From: Phycisphaeraceae bacterium
GTDB taxonomy: Bacteria > Planctomycetota > Phycisphaerae > Phycisphaerales > SM1A02
Length of the DNA stretch: 32,212 nt
Direction of reading: 5' to 3'
NCBI GenBank assembly: GCA_003562195.1
Contig: PWVT01000298.1
Location: 1 to 32,212, forward strand
The notes below the pieces were generated by a model. It saw nothing but the letters and a program-made list of their open reading frames with translations, searched no databases and was not told the DNA's origin. Numbering within the stretch: the first letter of the stretch is position 1; every line of letters begins with the position of its first letter. Below, one piece after another: positions 16,205 through 30,077 of the stretch. A program made the position numbers and the translations under genes.

Positions 16205-19057
16205 ATGCCTCAACGCACCCAAGAGACGCCCGAAGGGGCAATGCAACGACCGGACCTTTCCGTCAACGGCTGGAATGCTGAGTACGTGGAAGGCCTGTAT
16301 CGCCAATGGATCGACAACCCTGAATCAGTCGAGCCGCAGTGGCGGCAATTCTTTCAGGGCTTTGACCTTGGCTACCGCGTGCCGACGGACGGCGAGGCGG
16401 CTGCGGAGCCAACTTCTTCAGGAACCATTCAGGTCGCGCACTCGCTGCAGGGCAAAGTCGATTCGTTGATCTATCACTATCGCGACATCGGCCACTTCGC
16501 AGCCGACCTCGATCCGCTCGGCACCAAGCGACCCTACCCGGAATACCTCACCCTCGAGTCATTCGACCTGACCGAGGCGGATCTGGACAAGACCTTCGAT
16601 CCCGGCGTGTTGCCGCTGTCTAACCCCGCGCCGTTGCGCGACATCATCGCGCTGCTGGAGGATACGTACTGCCGGCACATCGGGGTGGAGTATATGCACA
16701 TCCAGGATCGCGAGCGTCGCAGGTGGTTGCAGAACAGGATGGAGCCGACACGCAATCGGCCGGAGCTGCCCAAAGACCAGAAGATGCGCATCCTCAGCGA
16801 TCTCATCGAAGCGGACTGCTTCGAGAACTTCATCAACACGCGATACCGCGGCAAGAAGCGTTTCGGGCTGGACGGTGGTGAATCGCTGATCCCGCTTATG
16901 CAGGAAATGATCGAACGCGGCCCCGATGAAGGCGTCAAGGAGTTCACCATCGGCATGGCCCACCGCGGCCGGCTGAACGTCCTCGCCAACATCATGAACA
17001 AGACCTACGACCAGATCTTCACAGAGTTTGAAGAAGCGTGGGTCGAGGACTTCCTCGAGGGCGGCGGCGATGTGAAATACCACCGCGGATACTCCAGCGA
17101 CAACACCACCGCTGCGGGCGAGCCGATCCGGCTGACGCTTTCGCCAAACCCGTCGCATTTGGAGCACGTGAATCCCGTCGTGCTCGGCCGGGCCCGCGCC
17201 AAGCAGCGATTGCGCAATGATGTCGAACGCAAGCAGTGCGTGCCGATTCTCATTCATGGCGATGCCGCCTTCCCCGCGCAGGGCGTTGTGGCGGAATGTT
17301 TGAACATGGCCAATTTGGACGGGTACACCGTTGGCGGCACCGTGCATGTCATCATCAATAACCAGATCGGCTTCACCACCAACGAGGCAGACGCATTCAG
17401 CGGCAAGTACTGCACAGACATCGCCAAGATGATTGAAGCGCCGATTTTCCATGTCAACGGCGACGATCCCGAGGCCTGTGCGTGGGTTGCGCAGATCGCT
17501 ATGGAATTTCGTCAGCAGTTCAAGACAGACGTGGTTGTTGAAATGTGGTGCTATCGCAAGTACGGCCACAACGAGGGCGATGAGCCGACGTTCACCCAAC
17601 CGCTGATGTACGAGCGCATTCGCAAGCAGCAGCCCGTGCTCAAGAAATACTCCGAGCAACTCATCAGCGAGGGACTGATCACTCAAGACGAAGCGGATCG
17701 GTTGTATCAGGAACTACGCGACAAGCTTGATGAATCTCAGACGCGCACCAAGGAGCAACCCGTTGAGCCGACCATTGGAGCGTTTCGCAATGTCTGGGCC
17801 GACCTGACCGAGGAGTATTCTGACGAGCCGGTGGAGACGGCTGTGAGCGTTGATGCGCTCAAGAAGGTCTCACATGCGCTCGGTCGAGTTCCTGACGATT
17901 TCAACTCTCACAAGAAGCTCAAGAAGCTCCTGGAGCTTCGTGGCAAGGCAATCGACGATGATCTGGCAATGGACTGGGGCATGGGCGAAATGCTCGCCTA
18001 CGGCACGCTGCTGCTGGAAGGCCACGCAGTCCGGTTGACCGGCCAGGATGTGGAGCGCGGCACGTTTAGCCACCGTCATGCAGTGCTGTTCGACCAGAAG
18101 ACGGCTGACGGGTACATCCCACTGAACAACATCTCCGACGGCCAGGCGCGGTTCTGCATTCATAACAGTCCGCTGACGGAATCCGCATGCGTCGGCTTCG
18201 AATACGGCTATTCGTTGAGCGATCCACAGATGCTCATCATCTGGGAGGCACAGTTTGGTGACTTCGTCAACGGTGCGCAGGTCATCATTGACCAGTTCAT
18301 CGCCTCAGCCGAAACCAAGTGGCAGCGGCATTCCGGTATGGTCATGTTCCTCCCGCATGGCTACGAGGGCCAGGGCCCGGAACACTCCTCAGCGCGGCTC
18401 GAACGATGGCTGACGCTCACCGCACGAAACAACATGGTCGTGTGCTATCCAACCACGCCGGCACAGCACTTTCATATGCTCCGCCAGCAGCTCAAGCGCA
18501 AGTTCCGCAAGCCGCTGATCGTCATGACGCCCAAGAGTCTGCTGCGTCATCCCAAGGCGACGAGCCACGTCGCGGAGTTCACCGACGGCACATTCCAGCG
18601 GGTCATAGATGATCCGGCCGTGAAGGACGCAAAGTCGATCAAACGGCTGCTGCTTTGTAGCGGCAAGGTGTACTACGACCTGCTCGCGCATCGCGACGAG
18701 ACCGGCAGCGACGATGTGGCAATCGTTCGCATGGAGCAGTTGTACCCGCTGCCGGATGATCGCATCCAACAGATTCTCAAGCGATATGAGAAGGCCGAAG
18801 TCTTCTGGGTGCAGGAAGAGCCGAAGAACATGGGTGCTTGGCGATATCTTGACGCGACCTTCCGTGAGATTCTCGAATTCAATCTGACTTACGTCGGCCG
18901 CGAGGCAAACTCCTCGCCTGCCGTGGCATCCACGAAGATGCACGCACAGGAGCAGGAAAAGATTATGATCACCGCTCTCGGCCTGCCCAGCAAAGACAAT
19001 GGCATCAAGAAGAAGGCCAAGGTCGACAAGAAGCCAGCCGCAAAGGCCAAGGCCTGA
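16205..19057 (+). CDS. sucA: 2-oxoglutarate dehydrogenase E1 component
   Basis: '[30 protein letters not shown]', '[19 protein letters not shown]', '[45 protein letters not shown]', '[19 protein letters not shown]', '[21 protein letters not shown]'. Start [11 protein letters not shown] at 16205 preferred over 16142. Confidence 0.95.
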   Translation: MPQRTQETPEGAMQRPDLSVNGWNAEYVEGLYRQWIDNPESVEPQWRQFFQGFDLGYRVPTDGEAAAEPTSSGTIQVAHSLQGKVDSLIYHYRDIGHFAADLDPLGTKRPYPEYLTLESFDLTEADLDKTFDPGVLPLSNPAPLRDIIALLEDTYCRHIGVEYMHIQDRERRRWLQNRMEPTRNRPELPKDQKMRILSDLIEADCFENFINTRYRGKKRFGLDGGESLIPLMQEMIERGPDEGVKEFTIGMAHRGRLNVLANIMNKTYDQIFTEFEEAWVEDFLEGGGDVKYHRGYSSDNTTAAGEPIRLTLSPNPSHLEHVNPVVLGRARAKQRLRNDVERKQCVPILIHGDAAFPAQGVVAECLNMANLDGYTVGGTVHVIINNQIGFTTNEADAFSGKYCTDIAKMIEAPIFHVNGDDPEACAWVAQIAMEFRQQFKTDVVVEMWCYRKYGHNEGDEPTFTQPLMYERIRKQQPVLKKYSEQLISEGLITQDEADRLYQELRDKLDESQTRTKEQPVEPTIGAFRNVWADLTEEYSDEPVETAVSVDALKKVSHALGRVPDDFNSHKKLKKLLELRGKAIDDDLAMDWGMGEMLAYGTLLLEGHAVRLTGQDVERGTFSHRHAVLFDQKTADGYIPLNNISDGQARFCIHNSPLTESACVGFEYGYSLSDPQMLIIWEAQFGDFVNGAQVIIDQFIASAETKWQRHSGMVMFLPHGYEGQGPEHSSARLERWLTLTARNNMVVCYPTTPAQHFHMLRQQLKRKFRKPLIVMTPKSLLRHPKATSHVAEFTDGTFQRVIDDPAVKDAKSIKRLLLCSGKVYYDLLAHRDETGSDDVAIVRMEQLYPLPDDRIQQILKRYEKAEVFWVQEEPKNMGAWRYLDATFREILEFNLTYVGREANSSPAVASTKMHAQEQEKIMITALGLPSKDNGIKKKAKVDKKPAAKAKA

Positions 19058-19116
19058 CGCGGAACCGCCAAGCCCTCACTCCTGACACAAACCCCCGATT
19101 TTCCGCACTCGTCCTC

Positions 19117-20406
19117 ATGCCTGTTGACATCACCATCCCAAGCCCCGGCGAATCGATCACTGAAGTCACCCTCGGTCCCTGGCATAAGTCCTCAGGTGAC
19201 TGGGTTGAGAAGGACGAGACGCTCGTCGAGATCGAATCTGACAAGGTCACCCTCGAAGTGCCCGCCCCTGAATCGGGTGTGTTGAGCGTTTCCGCAAACG
19301 AAGGCGACGAGATGAACGTCGGCGATGTCATTGGTGAGATCGATCCATCTGCCGAGAAACCATCCAAGGACGCATCACAGCAGAGCAAAGCCGAGGATGA
19401 AACGGCTAAGAAGCCCAAACAGACCGATACGAGTGAAGCCGACAAGCGACAGCAATCCGCAGCGACGAACGAAACCGCCACCGCCACGGCCGCTGCCAAC
19501 GGCGGCGACGCACGCGTGACCTCGATGGCTCGCAAGATTGCCGAAGAGCGTGGTGTGAACCTTGCCACCGTCAAGGGAACTGGACCTTCAGGCCGCATCA
19601 CCAAAACCGACGTGTTGCGCGTTCAGGTCAACGGTGATCATGATTCTGGCGACGCCGGCAAGGAGATGGTCACCGCCGCAGGCACACGTGGAACCCGCCG
19701 CGAGAAAATGACCAAGCTTCGCCAGCGCATCGCACAGCGACTGGTCGAAGCCCAGCACAACGCGGCCATGCTCACCACCTTCAATGAGTGTGACATGACC
19801 GCCGTCATGGAACTCCGAAAGCAGCACAAGGAGTCCTTTGCGGAGAAACACGGTGTTGGCCTCGGCTTCATGTCGTTTTTCTCCAAGGCATGTGTCTCTG
19901 CGCTGCAGGCGTTCCCCCGCGTCAATGCGTACATCGTCGGCGAGGGCTCGGCGCTGGAAGTCGAGTATCACGACTACGTCGATATCTCCGTCGCGGTCGG
20001 CACCGACAAGGGGCTGGTCGTCCCGGTGCTGCGCAACGTGGAGTCCATGTCCTTTGCGCAGATCGAGCAGGGCATCAAGCAGCTCGCCACCAAGGCCCGC
20101 GACGGCAAATTGACCGTTGATGACATGACCGGCGGAACGTTCACGATCTCCAACGGCGGCGTGTACGGCTCGCTGAACTCCACGCCGATCCTCAACCCGC
20201 CCCAGTCGGGCATCATTGGTCTGCACAAGATCATGAAGCGACCTGTGGAAGACCCCAACAACCCGGGTCAGGTCGTGCTGCGACCGATGATGTACCTTGC
20301 GTTGAGCTACGACCATCGCATCATTGACGGTGCCGAGGCGGTTGGCTTCCTTGTGCACGTCAAGGAGTGCATCGAACACCCAGAGCGCATGCTCCTCGGC
20401 GTGTGA
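19117..20406 (+). CDS. sucB: Dihydrolipoyllysine-residue succinyltransferase (E2 of 2-oxoglutarate dehydrogenase)
   Basis: Lipoyl domain '[24 protein letters not shown]', E3-binding domain '[31 protein letters not shown]', catalytic domain ending '[34 protein letters not shown]'. Confidence 0.95.
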   Translation: MPVDITIPSPGESITEVTLGPWHKSSGDWVEKDETLVEIESDKVTLEVPAPESGVLSVSANEGDEMNVGDVIGEIDPSAEKPSKDASQQSKAEDETAKKPKQTDTSEADKRQQSAATNETATATAAANGGDARVTSMARKIAEERGVNLATVKGTGPSGRITKTDVLRVQVNGDHDSGDAGKEMVTAAGTRGTRREKMTKLRQRIAQRLVEAQHNAAMLTTFNECDMTAVMELRKQHKESFAEKHGVGLGFMSFFSKACVSALQAFPRVNAYIVGEGSALEVEYHDYVDISVAVGTDKGLVVPVLRNVESMSFAQIEQGIKQLATKARDGKLTVDDMTGGTFTISNGGVYGSLNSTPILNPPQSGIIGLHKIMKRPVEDPNNPGQVVLRPMMYLALSYDHRIIDGAEAVGFLVHVKECIEHPERMLLGV

Positions 20407-20466
20407 CCTGTTCCAAGCGCGGCCGTAGCGAAGCGAAGGCCATGGTCGCGCCCTACACTGGCGTAC

Positions 20467-21684
20467 ATGTCCGCGAAAACTCCCCAGAAACCCGCGCGCC
20501 TCGCCCTCGCAGACGGCACCGTCTTCACCGGACTTGCTTTCGGCGCGGTCGACGCGCCTGACGCAATCGGCGAAGTCGTCTTCAATACCGCCATGACCGG
20601 CTATCAGGAAGCGCTCACCGATCCGAGCTACGCCGGTCAGATTCTCACAATGACCTCGCCGATGATCGGCAACTACGGCGTTTCGCCGGAGGATGTCGAA
20701 TCCGGCAAGCCCCAGGTCGCCGGCTTTGTCATTCGTGAACTTGCGCGGGTGAGATCCAATCACCGCGCGCAAATGGATCTCGCTGAGTGGCTGTCCCAGC
20801 ACGGCGTGATCGGCATTCAGGCCGTGGACACTCGAGCGCTCGTGAGGCGACTGCGTGAACATGGAGCGATGAACGGCCTGATCAGTCTCGACTCCTCCGC
20901 AACTGACGCCCAGCTCGTGCAGAGAGCGGGAGACAGCCCCTCAATGGCTGGGCAGAATCTGGCTGCGAAACTCAGCCCAAGCGAGGCATACGACTGGTCG
21001 GAGACCCTTGGTGATTGGAAGTTGCCGCACCAGGTTGGTGCAGCCGCGGTTGATCGACCGTTGCGAGTGCTTGCGCTGGATTGCGGCGCCAAGCACAACA
21101 TCTATCGCAATCTGGCTGAACGCGGCTGTGATGTCCATGCGGTGCCGCATGATGTCTCGGCAGAGCAGATTCTGGCGATGAAACCCGACGGACTGTTCAT
21201 TTCCAACGGCCCCGGCGATCCGTCTGCTGTGCAAGCAACCATTGAGACACTGCGCGACGTGGCGGGGGAGGTGCCGACTTTCGGGATTTGTCTTGGCCAC
21301 CAGTTGCTCGCGCTGGCACTGGGCGCAAAGACTTACAAGCTGAAGTTCGGACACCGTGGAGCAAATCAGCCCGTTCGAAACATCCTGACCGGCCAGGTAG
21401 AGATCACCAGCCAGAATCACGGTTTTTGTGTTGATGGTGATTCACTGGCGGAAATTGGCTGCGAACCGACCCACATCCACCTTAATGATGGCACGCTGGC
21501 GGGGTTTCGACATACGTCCAAGCCGATTTTCAGTGTGCAGCATCACCCCGAGGCCTCACCCGGGCCCCACGACGCTTGCTACCTCTTTGATTGTTTCGTG
21601 GAAATGATGCGATCCGGTCAGCCGCTGGATGCGAATATGATGCGGCGGGCGGTCCAACAGCAGCGTACCGCCAAAATGGTGTGA
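20467..21684 (+). CDS. carA: Carbamoyl-phosphate synthase small subunit
   Basis: 'GYQEALTDPSYAGQILTMTSPMIGNYGV', 'VDTRALVRRLREHGAMNG', 'LFISNGPGDPSA...FGICLGHQLLALALGAKTYKLKFGHRGANQPV', 'FSVQHHPEASPGPHDACYLFDCF'. Confidence 0.95.
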   Translation: MSAKTPQKPARLALADGTVFTGLAFGAVDAPDAIGEVVFNTAMTGYQEALTDPSYAGQILTMTSPMIGNYGVSPEDVESGKPQVAGFVIRELARVRSNHRAQMDLAEWLSQHGVIGIQAVDTRALVRRLREHGAMNGLISLDSSATDAQLVQRAGDSPSMAGQNLAAKLSPSEAYDWSETLGDWKLPHQVGAAAVDRPLRVLALDCGAKHNIYRNLAERGCDVHAVPHDVSAEQILAMKPDGLFISNGPGDPSAVQATIETLRDVAGEVPTFGICLGHQLLALALGAKTYKLKFGHRGANQPVRNILTGQVEITSQNHGFCVDGDSLAEIGCEPTHIHLNDGTLAGFRHTSKPIFSVQHHPEASPGPHDACYLFDCFVEMMRSGQPLDANMMRRAVQQQRTAKMV

Positions 21685-21893
21685 TCCAGATTGAATCAGC
21701 GATTCGGTCGAGCGAATGCGTAGATGAAGTCCTGATTGCGGCTTGCGAACGTTTTGCCTGCAAAGTAGTCTGGTGCGTCGTCAGTCAATCTGGTACGTTG
21801 ATCGCAGCGTGTTTACTGTGTGTTCAACCTGAAATTTTGCGTTAGACTTTGCGAATTGGCCAGACGCCCGGCCGCTCGCTTAGGGAGATACGA

Positions 21894-24743
21894 ATGAAGA
21901 TGTTTGCAGAACGACGTCTCTGGTCGCTTGCCACCGCAGGCCTGGTGGGAATTGCGATCGGCACTCTGCCGTGTACAGCCCTCGGAGTGTCCCACAGTGA
22001 GGCGGCCAAGGATGAGCAGCGAGATGACGAAGTCAATCGCGCCAAGGGCGAAGCGGCGTTGGAAGATGGCAAGCGACATGCTGCTGCAGGTCGCTGGCGA
22101 CAGGCGGCCGATGCATTCACGACCGCACTCACGCATATGCCTGACAACGAACAAGCCAGGGAAGGGCTTGACCGTGCGATGACAATGGTCGATCAGGGAA
22201 CCTCGCTGCCGGAGATCGAAGCTGAACGCGAGCGCCAGCGCCAGCGAGCAATTGTTGAATTTGAAGACGCGTACGAACGATCGCGTGCCGCCCTACGCCG
22301 CGAAGATTTTTCAAGCGCTCAACAGAACATTCTGACTGCAAAGATCCGTCTCGATCGTGCCCGAACGTTCCTGCGTGAAGCCGAGCATGCCCGGATGACT
22401 GGGCAAGCTGATCAGTTGCTGAGCGAAATTGAGCAGGCGCGTGCAGCGCACCGGCTGCTGCAAGATGAACAACAGCGCCGTGAAGCTGAGCGGCAGCAGC
22501 GGGATGAGCAAGAACGCGCCCGCCAGCAGCGGCAGGCGGTTATCAATGAGAATCTCGTGCGTGTGCGTCAACTGCAAATGGAACTCAAGTACGCTGAGGC
22601 CCTGCAGGTCATTGACGAAATTCTGTTCATTGATGAACTGAATCCTGCAGCTTTGGCACTGCGAGACATAATCCAGACCAGCGAACTGTATCGCGAATAT
22701 GCCGAAGTCCAGAGACAGCGCAATCGCTCCTACGGCAATATCGCGCTTGAAAATCAGCGGGCACTGGTCGCACCGGATCGCAATATTGATGGTCCCGGCT
22801 TGCGTTCCGCAGATGGCCTGATGCAGTATCCAGAGGATTGGCCTCAACTGAGCATGCGCCGCTCGTATGACGGCGGTTTTCGCGATACGCCAGCCGACCG
22901 TGCTGTCGCCCAGCGACTTCGTGACACCACGATCCCGGTCGATTTTTCCAATAACACATTGGAACAGGTCATCAATTTCGTAGCTCAAGTTACAGGATTG
23001 AACATCTACGTCGACTGGCGAGCTCTCAATCTCGTAGGCATCGATCGTGATGACGAAGTGACGCTGCAACTGACGGAACTTCCCGTCGAAACTGCGCTGC
23101 AGCGTGTGCTTGAGCAGATCGGTGACGATTTTGAGCGACCGCAGTATGCCATTCAGGATGGCATGCTCACTATCTCCAGCGACGAAGCACTGCGACGTCG
23201 TACCGTGACATTGGTCTACGACATCCAAGACCTGCTGTTTGAAGTGCCCATCTTCGACAACGCTCCGCAATTTGACCTTAACCAGGCCCTTGATCAGGGC
23301 GGCGGCGGCGGAGGTGGCGGCGGCGGCGGCGGTGGTGGCCGCGGCGGCGGTGGTGGCGGCGGCGGTGGTGGTGGTGGCCTCTTTGGCGAGCCTGGCCAGG
23401 AGCGCGAACGCCGTACCCGTGAAGAGCTGATCGATCAGATCGTTGCCATCATTCAAGAGAGTGTCGATCCTGACGGTTGGCGTGAACTCGGTGGCGATAC
23501 CGGCTCCCTGCAGGAACTGAACGGTAACCTCATCATCAACAACACACCGGGCAACCACCGCGAAATCGATGGATTGCTCTCAATGCTGCGAGAAATTCGT
23601 GACTTGCAGATCAATGTCGAAACGCGCGTGCTCGAAGTCTCCACGAACTGGTTTGAGCAAATCGGCGTTGACCTTGATTTGTACTTCAACACGAATAACG
23701 ACATGTGGCGACGCGCTCGTCAAGCCGATCCCAACTTCCAGTTGGCGGATTTTTTCGGGCCGCAGGGCCAGCTTCGTAATCCTGTCGTGTTCGGCAGCGT
23801 TAATCAGCTTGAAGCGGCGAATGATCCGCTGAATCCGATCAACGCCATCGCCAGTGGCTCGTCCATCGGTATTCCAGATGACACCGGCCAAAACATTGCC
23901 TACATCACTGGTCCGGTCGGTGCTCCGGTGCGAAACCGTCGTGGCTTCGCGCCCATTGGCATGACGCAGAACTCGTTGAACATGGCGAACGAACTCGCTG
24001 GCCTCTCCGGCTTTGCAGCAACCGCAATGGCTGTCGGCCCGGCTGCATCAGTTGGTCTGCAATTCCTTGATGACATCCAAGTGGACTTGCTCATTGAAGC
24101 GACTCAGGCAGACCGTCGTTCCGTCGTACTGAGTGCCCCAAGGTTGACGTTCTTCAACGGCGGTGATGCATGGATTGCTGTGGCTACTGGTACGACTTTC
24201 GTGTCGTCTCTTGAAGCAGTCGTGGCAGAAGGCGGTGTGGCTTTCCGTCCCATCATCGATCGTGTGTTTGACGGTTTCGTAATGCACATTCACGGTGTGA
24301 TTTCGGCTGACCGTCGATATGTCACCCTTGCCGTGCGATTTGACTCGGCAGAGCTGGTCGAAATGGTTCCCGCAACGGCTCGTGCACAGGCCCGAGGTGG
24401 CGGCGACTTTGGCGGCGGTGTGGCTGATGCGTTTGAAGGCGATTTCGAGTTGCCTGTGCTCTCCGGCCAAAATATCCGAACGGCCGTTTCCGTTCCTGAT
24501 AAGGGCACGCTGTTGCTCGGTGGCGCGCGAACTATCAGCGAGATTGAGGTCGAAACCGGCGTGCCGGTCCTCTCAAAGATTCCCTTTATCAATCGGTTCT
24601 TCACGAACCGGATTACCTCGAAGGATGAGTCTTCATTGCTGATTCTCATTCGTCCGGAAATCATTATCCAGCAGGAGAATGAGGACATGCTCTTCCCCGG
24701 CCTCTCCGACACGCTCGGAACCGGTAGTTCAATGATGCGATAA
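21894..24743 (+). CDS. Secretin (GspD/PilQ-like) with N-terminal TPR/coiled-coil region and internal polyglycine tract
   Basis: TPR-like 'GRWRQAADAFTTALTHMPDNEQAREGLDRAM', N0/STN-like 'IPVDFSNNTLEQVINFVAQVTGLNIYVDWRAL', polyGly G14-R-G12, secretin core 'VDLLIEATQADRRSVVLSAPRLTFFNGGDAWIAV...VSVPDKGTLLLGGARTISEIEVETGVPVLSKIPFINRFFTNRITSKDESSLLILIRPEII'. Start at 21894 (MKMFAERRLW) preferred over 21849. Confidence 0.9.
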   Translation: MKMFAERRLWSLATAGLVGIAIGTLPCTALGVSHSEAAKDEQRDDEVNRAKGEAALEDGKRHAAAGRWRQAADAFTTALTHMPDNEQAREGLDRAMTMVDQGTSLPEIEAERERQRQRAIVEFEDAYERSRAALRREDFSSAQQNILTAKIRLDRARTFLREAEHARMTGQADQLLSEIEQARAAHRLLQDEQQRREAERQQRDEQERARQQRQAVINENLVRVRQLQMELKYAEALQVIDEILFIDELNPAALALRDIIQTSELYREYAEVQRQRNRSYGNIALENQRALVAPDRNIDGPGLRSADGLMQYPEDWPQLSMRRSYDGGFRDTPADRAVAQRLRDTTIPVDFSNNTLEQVINFVAQVTGLNIYVDWRALNLVGIDRDDEVTLQLTELPVETALQRVLEQIGDDFERPQYAIQDGMLTISSDEALRRRTVTLVYDIQDLLFEVPIFDNAPQFDLNQALDQGGGGGGGGGGGGGGRGGGGGGGGGGGGLFGEPGQERERRTREELIDQIVAIIQESVDPDGWRELGGDTGSLQELNGNLIINNTPGNHREIDGLLSMLREIRDLQINVETRVLEVSTNWFEQIGVDLDLYFNTNNDMWRRARQADPNFQLADFFGPQGQLRNPVVFGSVNQLEAANDPLNPINAIASGSSIGIPDDTGQNIAYITGPVGAPVRNRRGFAPIGMTQNSLNMANELAGLSGFAATAMAVGPAASVGLQFLDDIQVDLLIEATQADRRSVVLSAPRLTFFNGGDAWIAVATGTTFVSSLEAVVAEGGVAFRPIIDRVFDGFVMHIHGVISADRRYVTLAVRFDSAELVEMVPATARAQARGGGDFGGGVADAFEGDFELPVLSGQNIRTAVSVPDKGTLLLGGARTISEIEVETGVPVLSKIPFINRFFTNRITSKDESSLLILIRPEIIIQQENEDMLFPGLSDTLGTGSSMMR

Positions 24744-24780
24744 CGTTCGCTGCACAGAACTGCAAACTTTGTATATCCAG

Positions 24781-24811
24781 CATTCGCCCCCGGCATGTCC
24801 GGGGGCGAATG
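24781..24811 (+). terminator. Strong hairpin (13-bp perfect stem, 5-nt loop) between the secretin gene and dapL; putative terminator without U-tract
   Basis: CATTCGCCCCCGG-CATGT-CCGGGGGCGAATG, 37 nt after the secretin stop; followed by AAATTAAC. Confidence 0.55.
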
Positions 24812-24857
24812 AAATTAACAGTCGCCCTAAATCGCGCAGCCCACCAACAATACAGCC

Positions 24858-26132
24858 ATGCCATTGATTAACGAACACTACCTCAAGCTTGCCGGTGGTT
24901 ACCTCTTTCCGGAGATCGACCGCCGAGTACAGGCCTATGTCCACGATCATCCTGAATCTGCCGCCCACGTAATTCGTTGTGGCATTGGGGATGTCACTGA
25001 GCCGCTACCGCTTGCTGTACGTGAAGCGATGCATAAAGCTGTCGATGAAATGGGGGTCCGAGAGACATTCAAGGGGTATGGTCCACCGTTCGGTCACGAG
25101 TTCATCCGGAAAGCCATCGCGAAGAATGATTTCCAGGATTACGGACTTGATGTGGAAGCCGATGAGATTTTCCTGTCAGATGGCTCCAAGGGTGATTGCG
25201 GAGCAGTACTGGACATTCTTGCCAATGACGGGGCAAACCGAATTGGTATTACAGACCCTGTCTACCCGGTGTACGTCGATACCAATGTCATGGTCGGCAA
25301 TACCGGGCCGGCGAAAGAAGGCGGTGGATATGAAGAGTTGGTGTACCTGCCGTGTATTGCCGAGCACAATTTCGTTCCGGAGATTCCCAAGCAGTCACTT
25401 GATGTCATCTACTTGTGCTATCCGAACAATCCGACGGGTTCCATGATTACGCGTGACCAGCTTACTGCCTGGGTCCGCTACGCATTGGCAAACAACGCGG
25501 TCATTCTCTACGACGTGGCATACCAGGCATTTTTGCGAGATCCGTCCGGCGAATTGCCACGTTCGATTTATGAGATACACGGCGCCAATCGGTGCGCGAT
25601 GGAGTTCCACAGCTTCTCGAAGGACGGCGGATTCACCGGCCTGCGGTGCGGCTACACCGTTTGTCCGAAGGAACTCAAAGGCCGTCGGTCTGATGGTGAA
25701 GAGGTGTCCATGCACCGGCTTTGGAGCCGACGGTGGAGTACCAAGTCGAACGGGGTGTCCTACATCGTGCAGCGGGCGGCAGAAGCGATGTACTCAGAAG
25801 CGGGTAAGGAACAGGTCAGAGCCCTGATTGATTTCTACTTAGGTAATGCTGCAATTCTGCGTGAAGGGTGTGAGGCGATGGGTCTGGAGGTGTACGGCGG
25901 AATCAACGCGCCGTATGTCTGGGTTGGTTGTCCTGACGGGGTTGATTCCTGGGGGATGTTTGACCGGATGCTTGAACAGGCCAATGTGGTGGTGACACCG
26001 GGATCGGGCTTTGGTCGCTGCGGTGAGGGATATTTCAGAATTTCCGCATTCAACAGCCGCGAGAATGTCGAAGAAGTTGTGCGAAGGATGAAGGCGATGG
26101 CGGATCAGGGTGAGCCGCTGCATACTTCATGA
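24858..26132 (+). CDS. dapL: LL-diaminopimelate aminotransferase
   Basis: '[23 protein letters not shown]', '[29 protein letters not shown]...[18 protein letters not shown]', '[18 protein letters not shown]', '[17 protein letters not shown]', '[22 protein letters not shown]'. Confidence 0.94.
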   Translation: MPLINEHYLKLAGGYLFPEIDRRVQAYVHDHPESAAHVIRCGIGDVTEPLPLAVREAMHKAVDEMGVRETFKGYGPPFGHEFIRKAIAKNDFQDYGLDVEADEIFLSDGSKGDCGAVLDILANDGANRIGITDPVYPVYVDTNVMVGNTGPAKEGGGYEELVYLPCIAEHNFVPEIPKQSLDVIYLCYPNNPTGSMITRDQLTAWVRYALANNAVILYDVAYQAFLRDPSGELPRSIYEIHGANRCAMEFHSFSKDGGFTGLRCGYTVCPKELKGRRSDGEEVSMHRLWSRRWSTKSNGVSYIVQRAAEAMYSEAGKEQVRALIDFYLGNAAILREGCEAMGLEVYGGINAPYVWVGCPDGVDSWGMFDRMLEQANVVVTPGSGFGRCGEGYFRISAFNSRENVEEVVRRMKAMADQGEPLHTS

Positions 26133-26168
26133 AGAACTGACCCCATCGACGGACTGCCAAGATCGCCT

Positions 26169-27179
26169 ATGTCACGCTGCGTTGCAACAACTCAAATGCC
26201 TGAACACCTCTCGGGACAAACCGGACGCTATGCTGCCGATCTACCGGCTGTGCAGGAGGCGGCTACTCGAATACAACCATTCGCACGTGTTACGCCGGTG
26301 CTTACCTGCGGGCATCTGAATCAACTGGCTGGACGACAACTCTACTTCAAGTGTGAGATGTTCCAGCGTGTTGGAGCATTCAAGTTTCGTGGGGCGTGCA
26401 ACGCGGTCATGAAACTCAATGACGATGTGGCTGCACGTGGGGTTGTCACCCACAGTTCGGGTAATCACGGCCAGGCGCTTGCCTTGGCTGCGAAGCTTCG
26501 TGGCATCAACGCACACATCATCATGCCTCGAACCGCACCGCGGGTGAAAAAAGATGCTGTGGCTGGATATGGTGGGACGGTTCATTTTTGCGAGCCGACG
26601 CTGAAGGCGCGACAGACAATGACTTCGGAGATCGTCGTCAGTACCGGTGCGGAGTTGATTCCACCGTATGACCATCCGGACATCATCGCAGGGCAAGGGA
26701 CGATCGCGCTGGAGTTCCTTGAGCAGGCGACCTCGCTGGACGCTTTGGTGGTGCCAGTCGGTGGCGGGGGGATGCTTTCTGGAATCGCGATTGCTGCCAA
26801 GGCGTTGAACCCATCCATTCGAATTTTTGCCGCCGAGCCGAAAGGCGCAGACGATGTCGCCCGTTCGATGGCCTCTGGCCAACTGGTCGAGCAGCATGAT
26901 GCAAAAACGATTGCAGATGGCTTACTGACAAATCTGTGTGATGCAACATGGGCCATCATTCGTGACCATGTGGAGGCCGTGGTGACCGTCAGTGAGCAGC
27001 AGATTGTCGATTCCATGCGGCTGGTGTTTGGGCGGATGAAGGTTGTGGTCGAGCCGAGCGGGGCTGTCGCCCTTGCGGCAGTAACGTCCGACGATTTTCG
27101 TGGCATGAGTGGCATGGACCGGGTGGGTGTCGTGCTTTCCGGTGGGAACGTTGACTTGGATCGACTGCCATGGACGTAA
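26169..27179 (+). CDS. Threonine/serine dehydratase or serine racemase-like PLP enzyme (fold type II)
   Basis: 'KCEMFQRVGAFKFRGACNAVM', 'THSSGNHGQALALAAKLRGINAHIIMP', 'VPVGGGGMLSGIAIAAK', 'VEPSGAVALAAV', 'VVLSGGNVDLDRL'. Confidence 0.88.
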   Translation: MSRCVATTQMPEHLSGQTGRYAADLPAVQEAATRIQPFARVTPVLTCGHLNQLAGRQLYFKCEMFQRVGAFKFRGACNAVMKLNDDVAARGVVTHSSGNHGQALALAAKLRGINAHIIMPRTAPRVKKDAVAGYGGTVHFCEPTLKARQTMTSEIVVSTGAELIPPYDHPDIIAGQGTIALEFLEQATSLDALVVPVGGGGMLSGIAIAAKALNPSIRIFAAEPKGADDVARSMASGQLVEQHDAKTIADGLLTNLCDATWAIIRDHVEAVVTVSEQQIVDSMRLVFGRMKVVVEPSGAVALAAVTSDDFRGMSGMDRVGVVLSGGNVDLDRLPWT

Positions 27180-27200
27180 AGACGGGCTTCAGCTCTTTAC
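27176..27200. terminator. Weak inverted repeat spanning both convergent stop codons
   Basis: GTAAAGA(27176-27182)...TCTTTAC(27194-27200), 7-bp stem with 11-nt loop, placed at the convergent ends of the dehydratase and asparaginase genes. Confidence 0.3.
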
Positions 27201-27710
27201 GAATGTGCCTGCCTCACGGTCCTTGCTGACGCCGGGAAATTGCAGCACTCTGTTGTGCATGGCAACATACACGCCTGGCTGAAGCAACTGCACGGCGAGC
27301 AGTGCTTCGGTGAGATTCTGCAGTGCATCGGTCGTTCGCATGACATACGGGCGCATTGCGCCGGTCAGAACAATCGGGACTTTTGGTTCTCTAACACGTT
27401 GATAAAGCACATTCCCTGTTTGAGCCAGGCGATCTGTCCCGTGCACGATCACCACTCCGTCGTGTGATTCACATTGATGAACCGCAGCGTCCGCAATCTG
27501 CTCATGATCAGCCGTTGTCATCTCCATGCTGTCCTTGTTCATCAGTGAGATCCGATTAAGCTGGACGCCTGCAAGCACAAGCATATCCAGCATGACATCG
27601 AGTACGCTAAACCGGTTGGCAAGGACGCCGGTAAGCTCGTCATACGTCTTTTCGATCGTACCGCCGGTTGAAATCAGGGCAATATGCTTCGGGTGAACAG
27701 ACATGCGCAT
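27189..27710 (-). CDS. Short asparaginase-like protein (N-terminal amidohydrolase domain only)
   Basis: 'HIALISTGGTIEKTYDELTG', 'DGVVIVHGTDRLAQTGNVLYQ', 'PIVLTGAMRPYVMRTTDALQNLTEALLAVQLLQPGVYVAMHNRV' match L-asparaginase motifs. 173 aa; the second domain of full-length asparaginases is absent. Confidence 0.85.
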   Translation of the reverse strand: MRMSVHPKHIALISTGGTIEKTYDELTGVLANRFSVLDVMLDMLVLAGVQLNRISLMNKDSMEMTTADHEQIADAAVHQCESHDGVVIVHGTDRLAQTGNVLYQRVREPKVPIVLTGAMRPYVMRTTDALQNLTEALLAVQLLQPGVYVAMHNRVLQFPGVSKDREAGTFVKS

Positions 27711-27722
27711 ACGGTATTCGAT

Positions 27723-30011
<2,289 letters not shown>

Positions 30012-30069
30012 GCATGATGGTACGCGCGACTGGGCAGAGATCAGCAGATTATCAGCAGGGTGAAACTGC

Positions 30070-30077
30070 GAACACTG
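30070..30077. repeat. Left copy of 8-bp target-site duplication (GAACACTG) flanking palindromic element copy 2
   Basis: GAACACTG at 30070-30077 is repeated exactly at 30177-30184, abutting both element ends. Confidence 0.8.

Noticed and set aside
16559-17686. 375-aa minus-strand ORF inside sucA
   Set aside because: Fully antisense to a confidently identified gene; low-complexity, no recognisable domain; typical shadow ORF in high-GC DNA.
19588-20862. 424-aa minus-strand ORF across sucB/carA
   Set aside because: Antisense to two confident genes and spans their junction; no domain signal.
23298-23378. GGC/GGT-rich tract considered as a phase-variable repeat or G-quadruplex switch
   Set aside because: Triplet-based changes would not alter frame, codons are heterogeneous (not a pure repeat), and the length matches the paralogue; no direct support for switching.
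22311-23558. 415-aa minus-strand ORF inside the secretin gene
   Set aside because: Antisense shadow ORF including the Ala/Thr-rich complement of the polyglycine tract; no domain signal.
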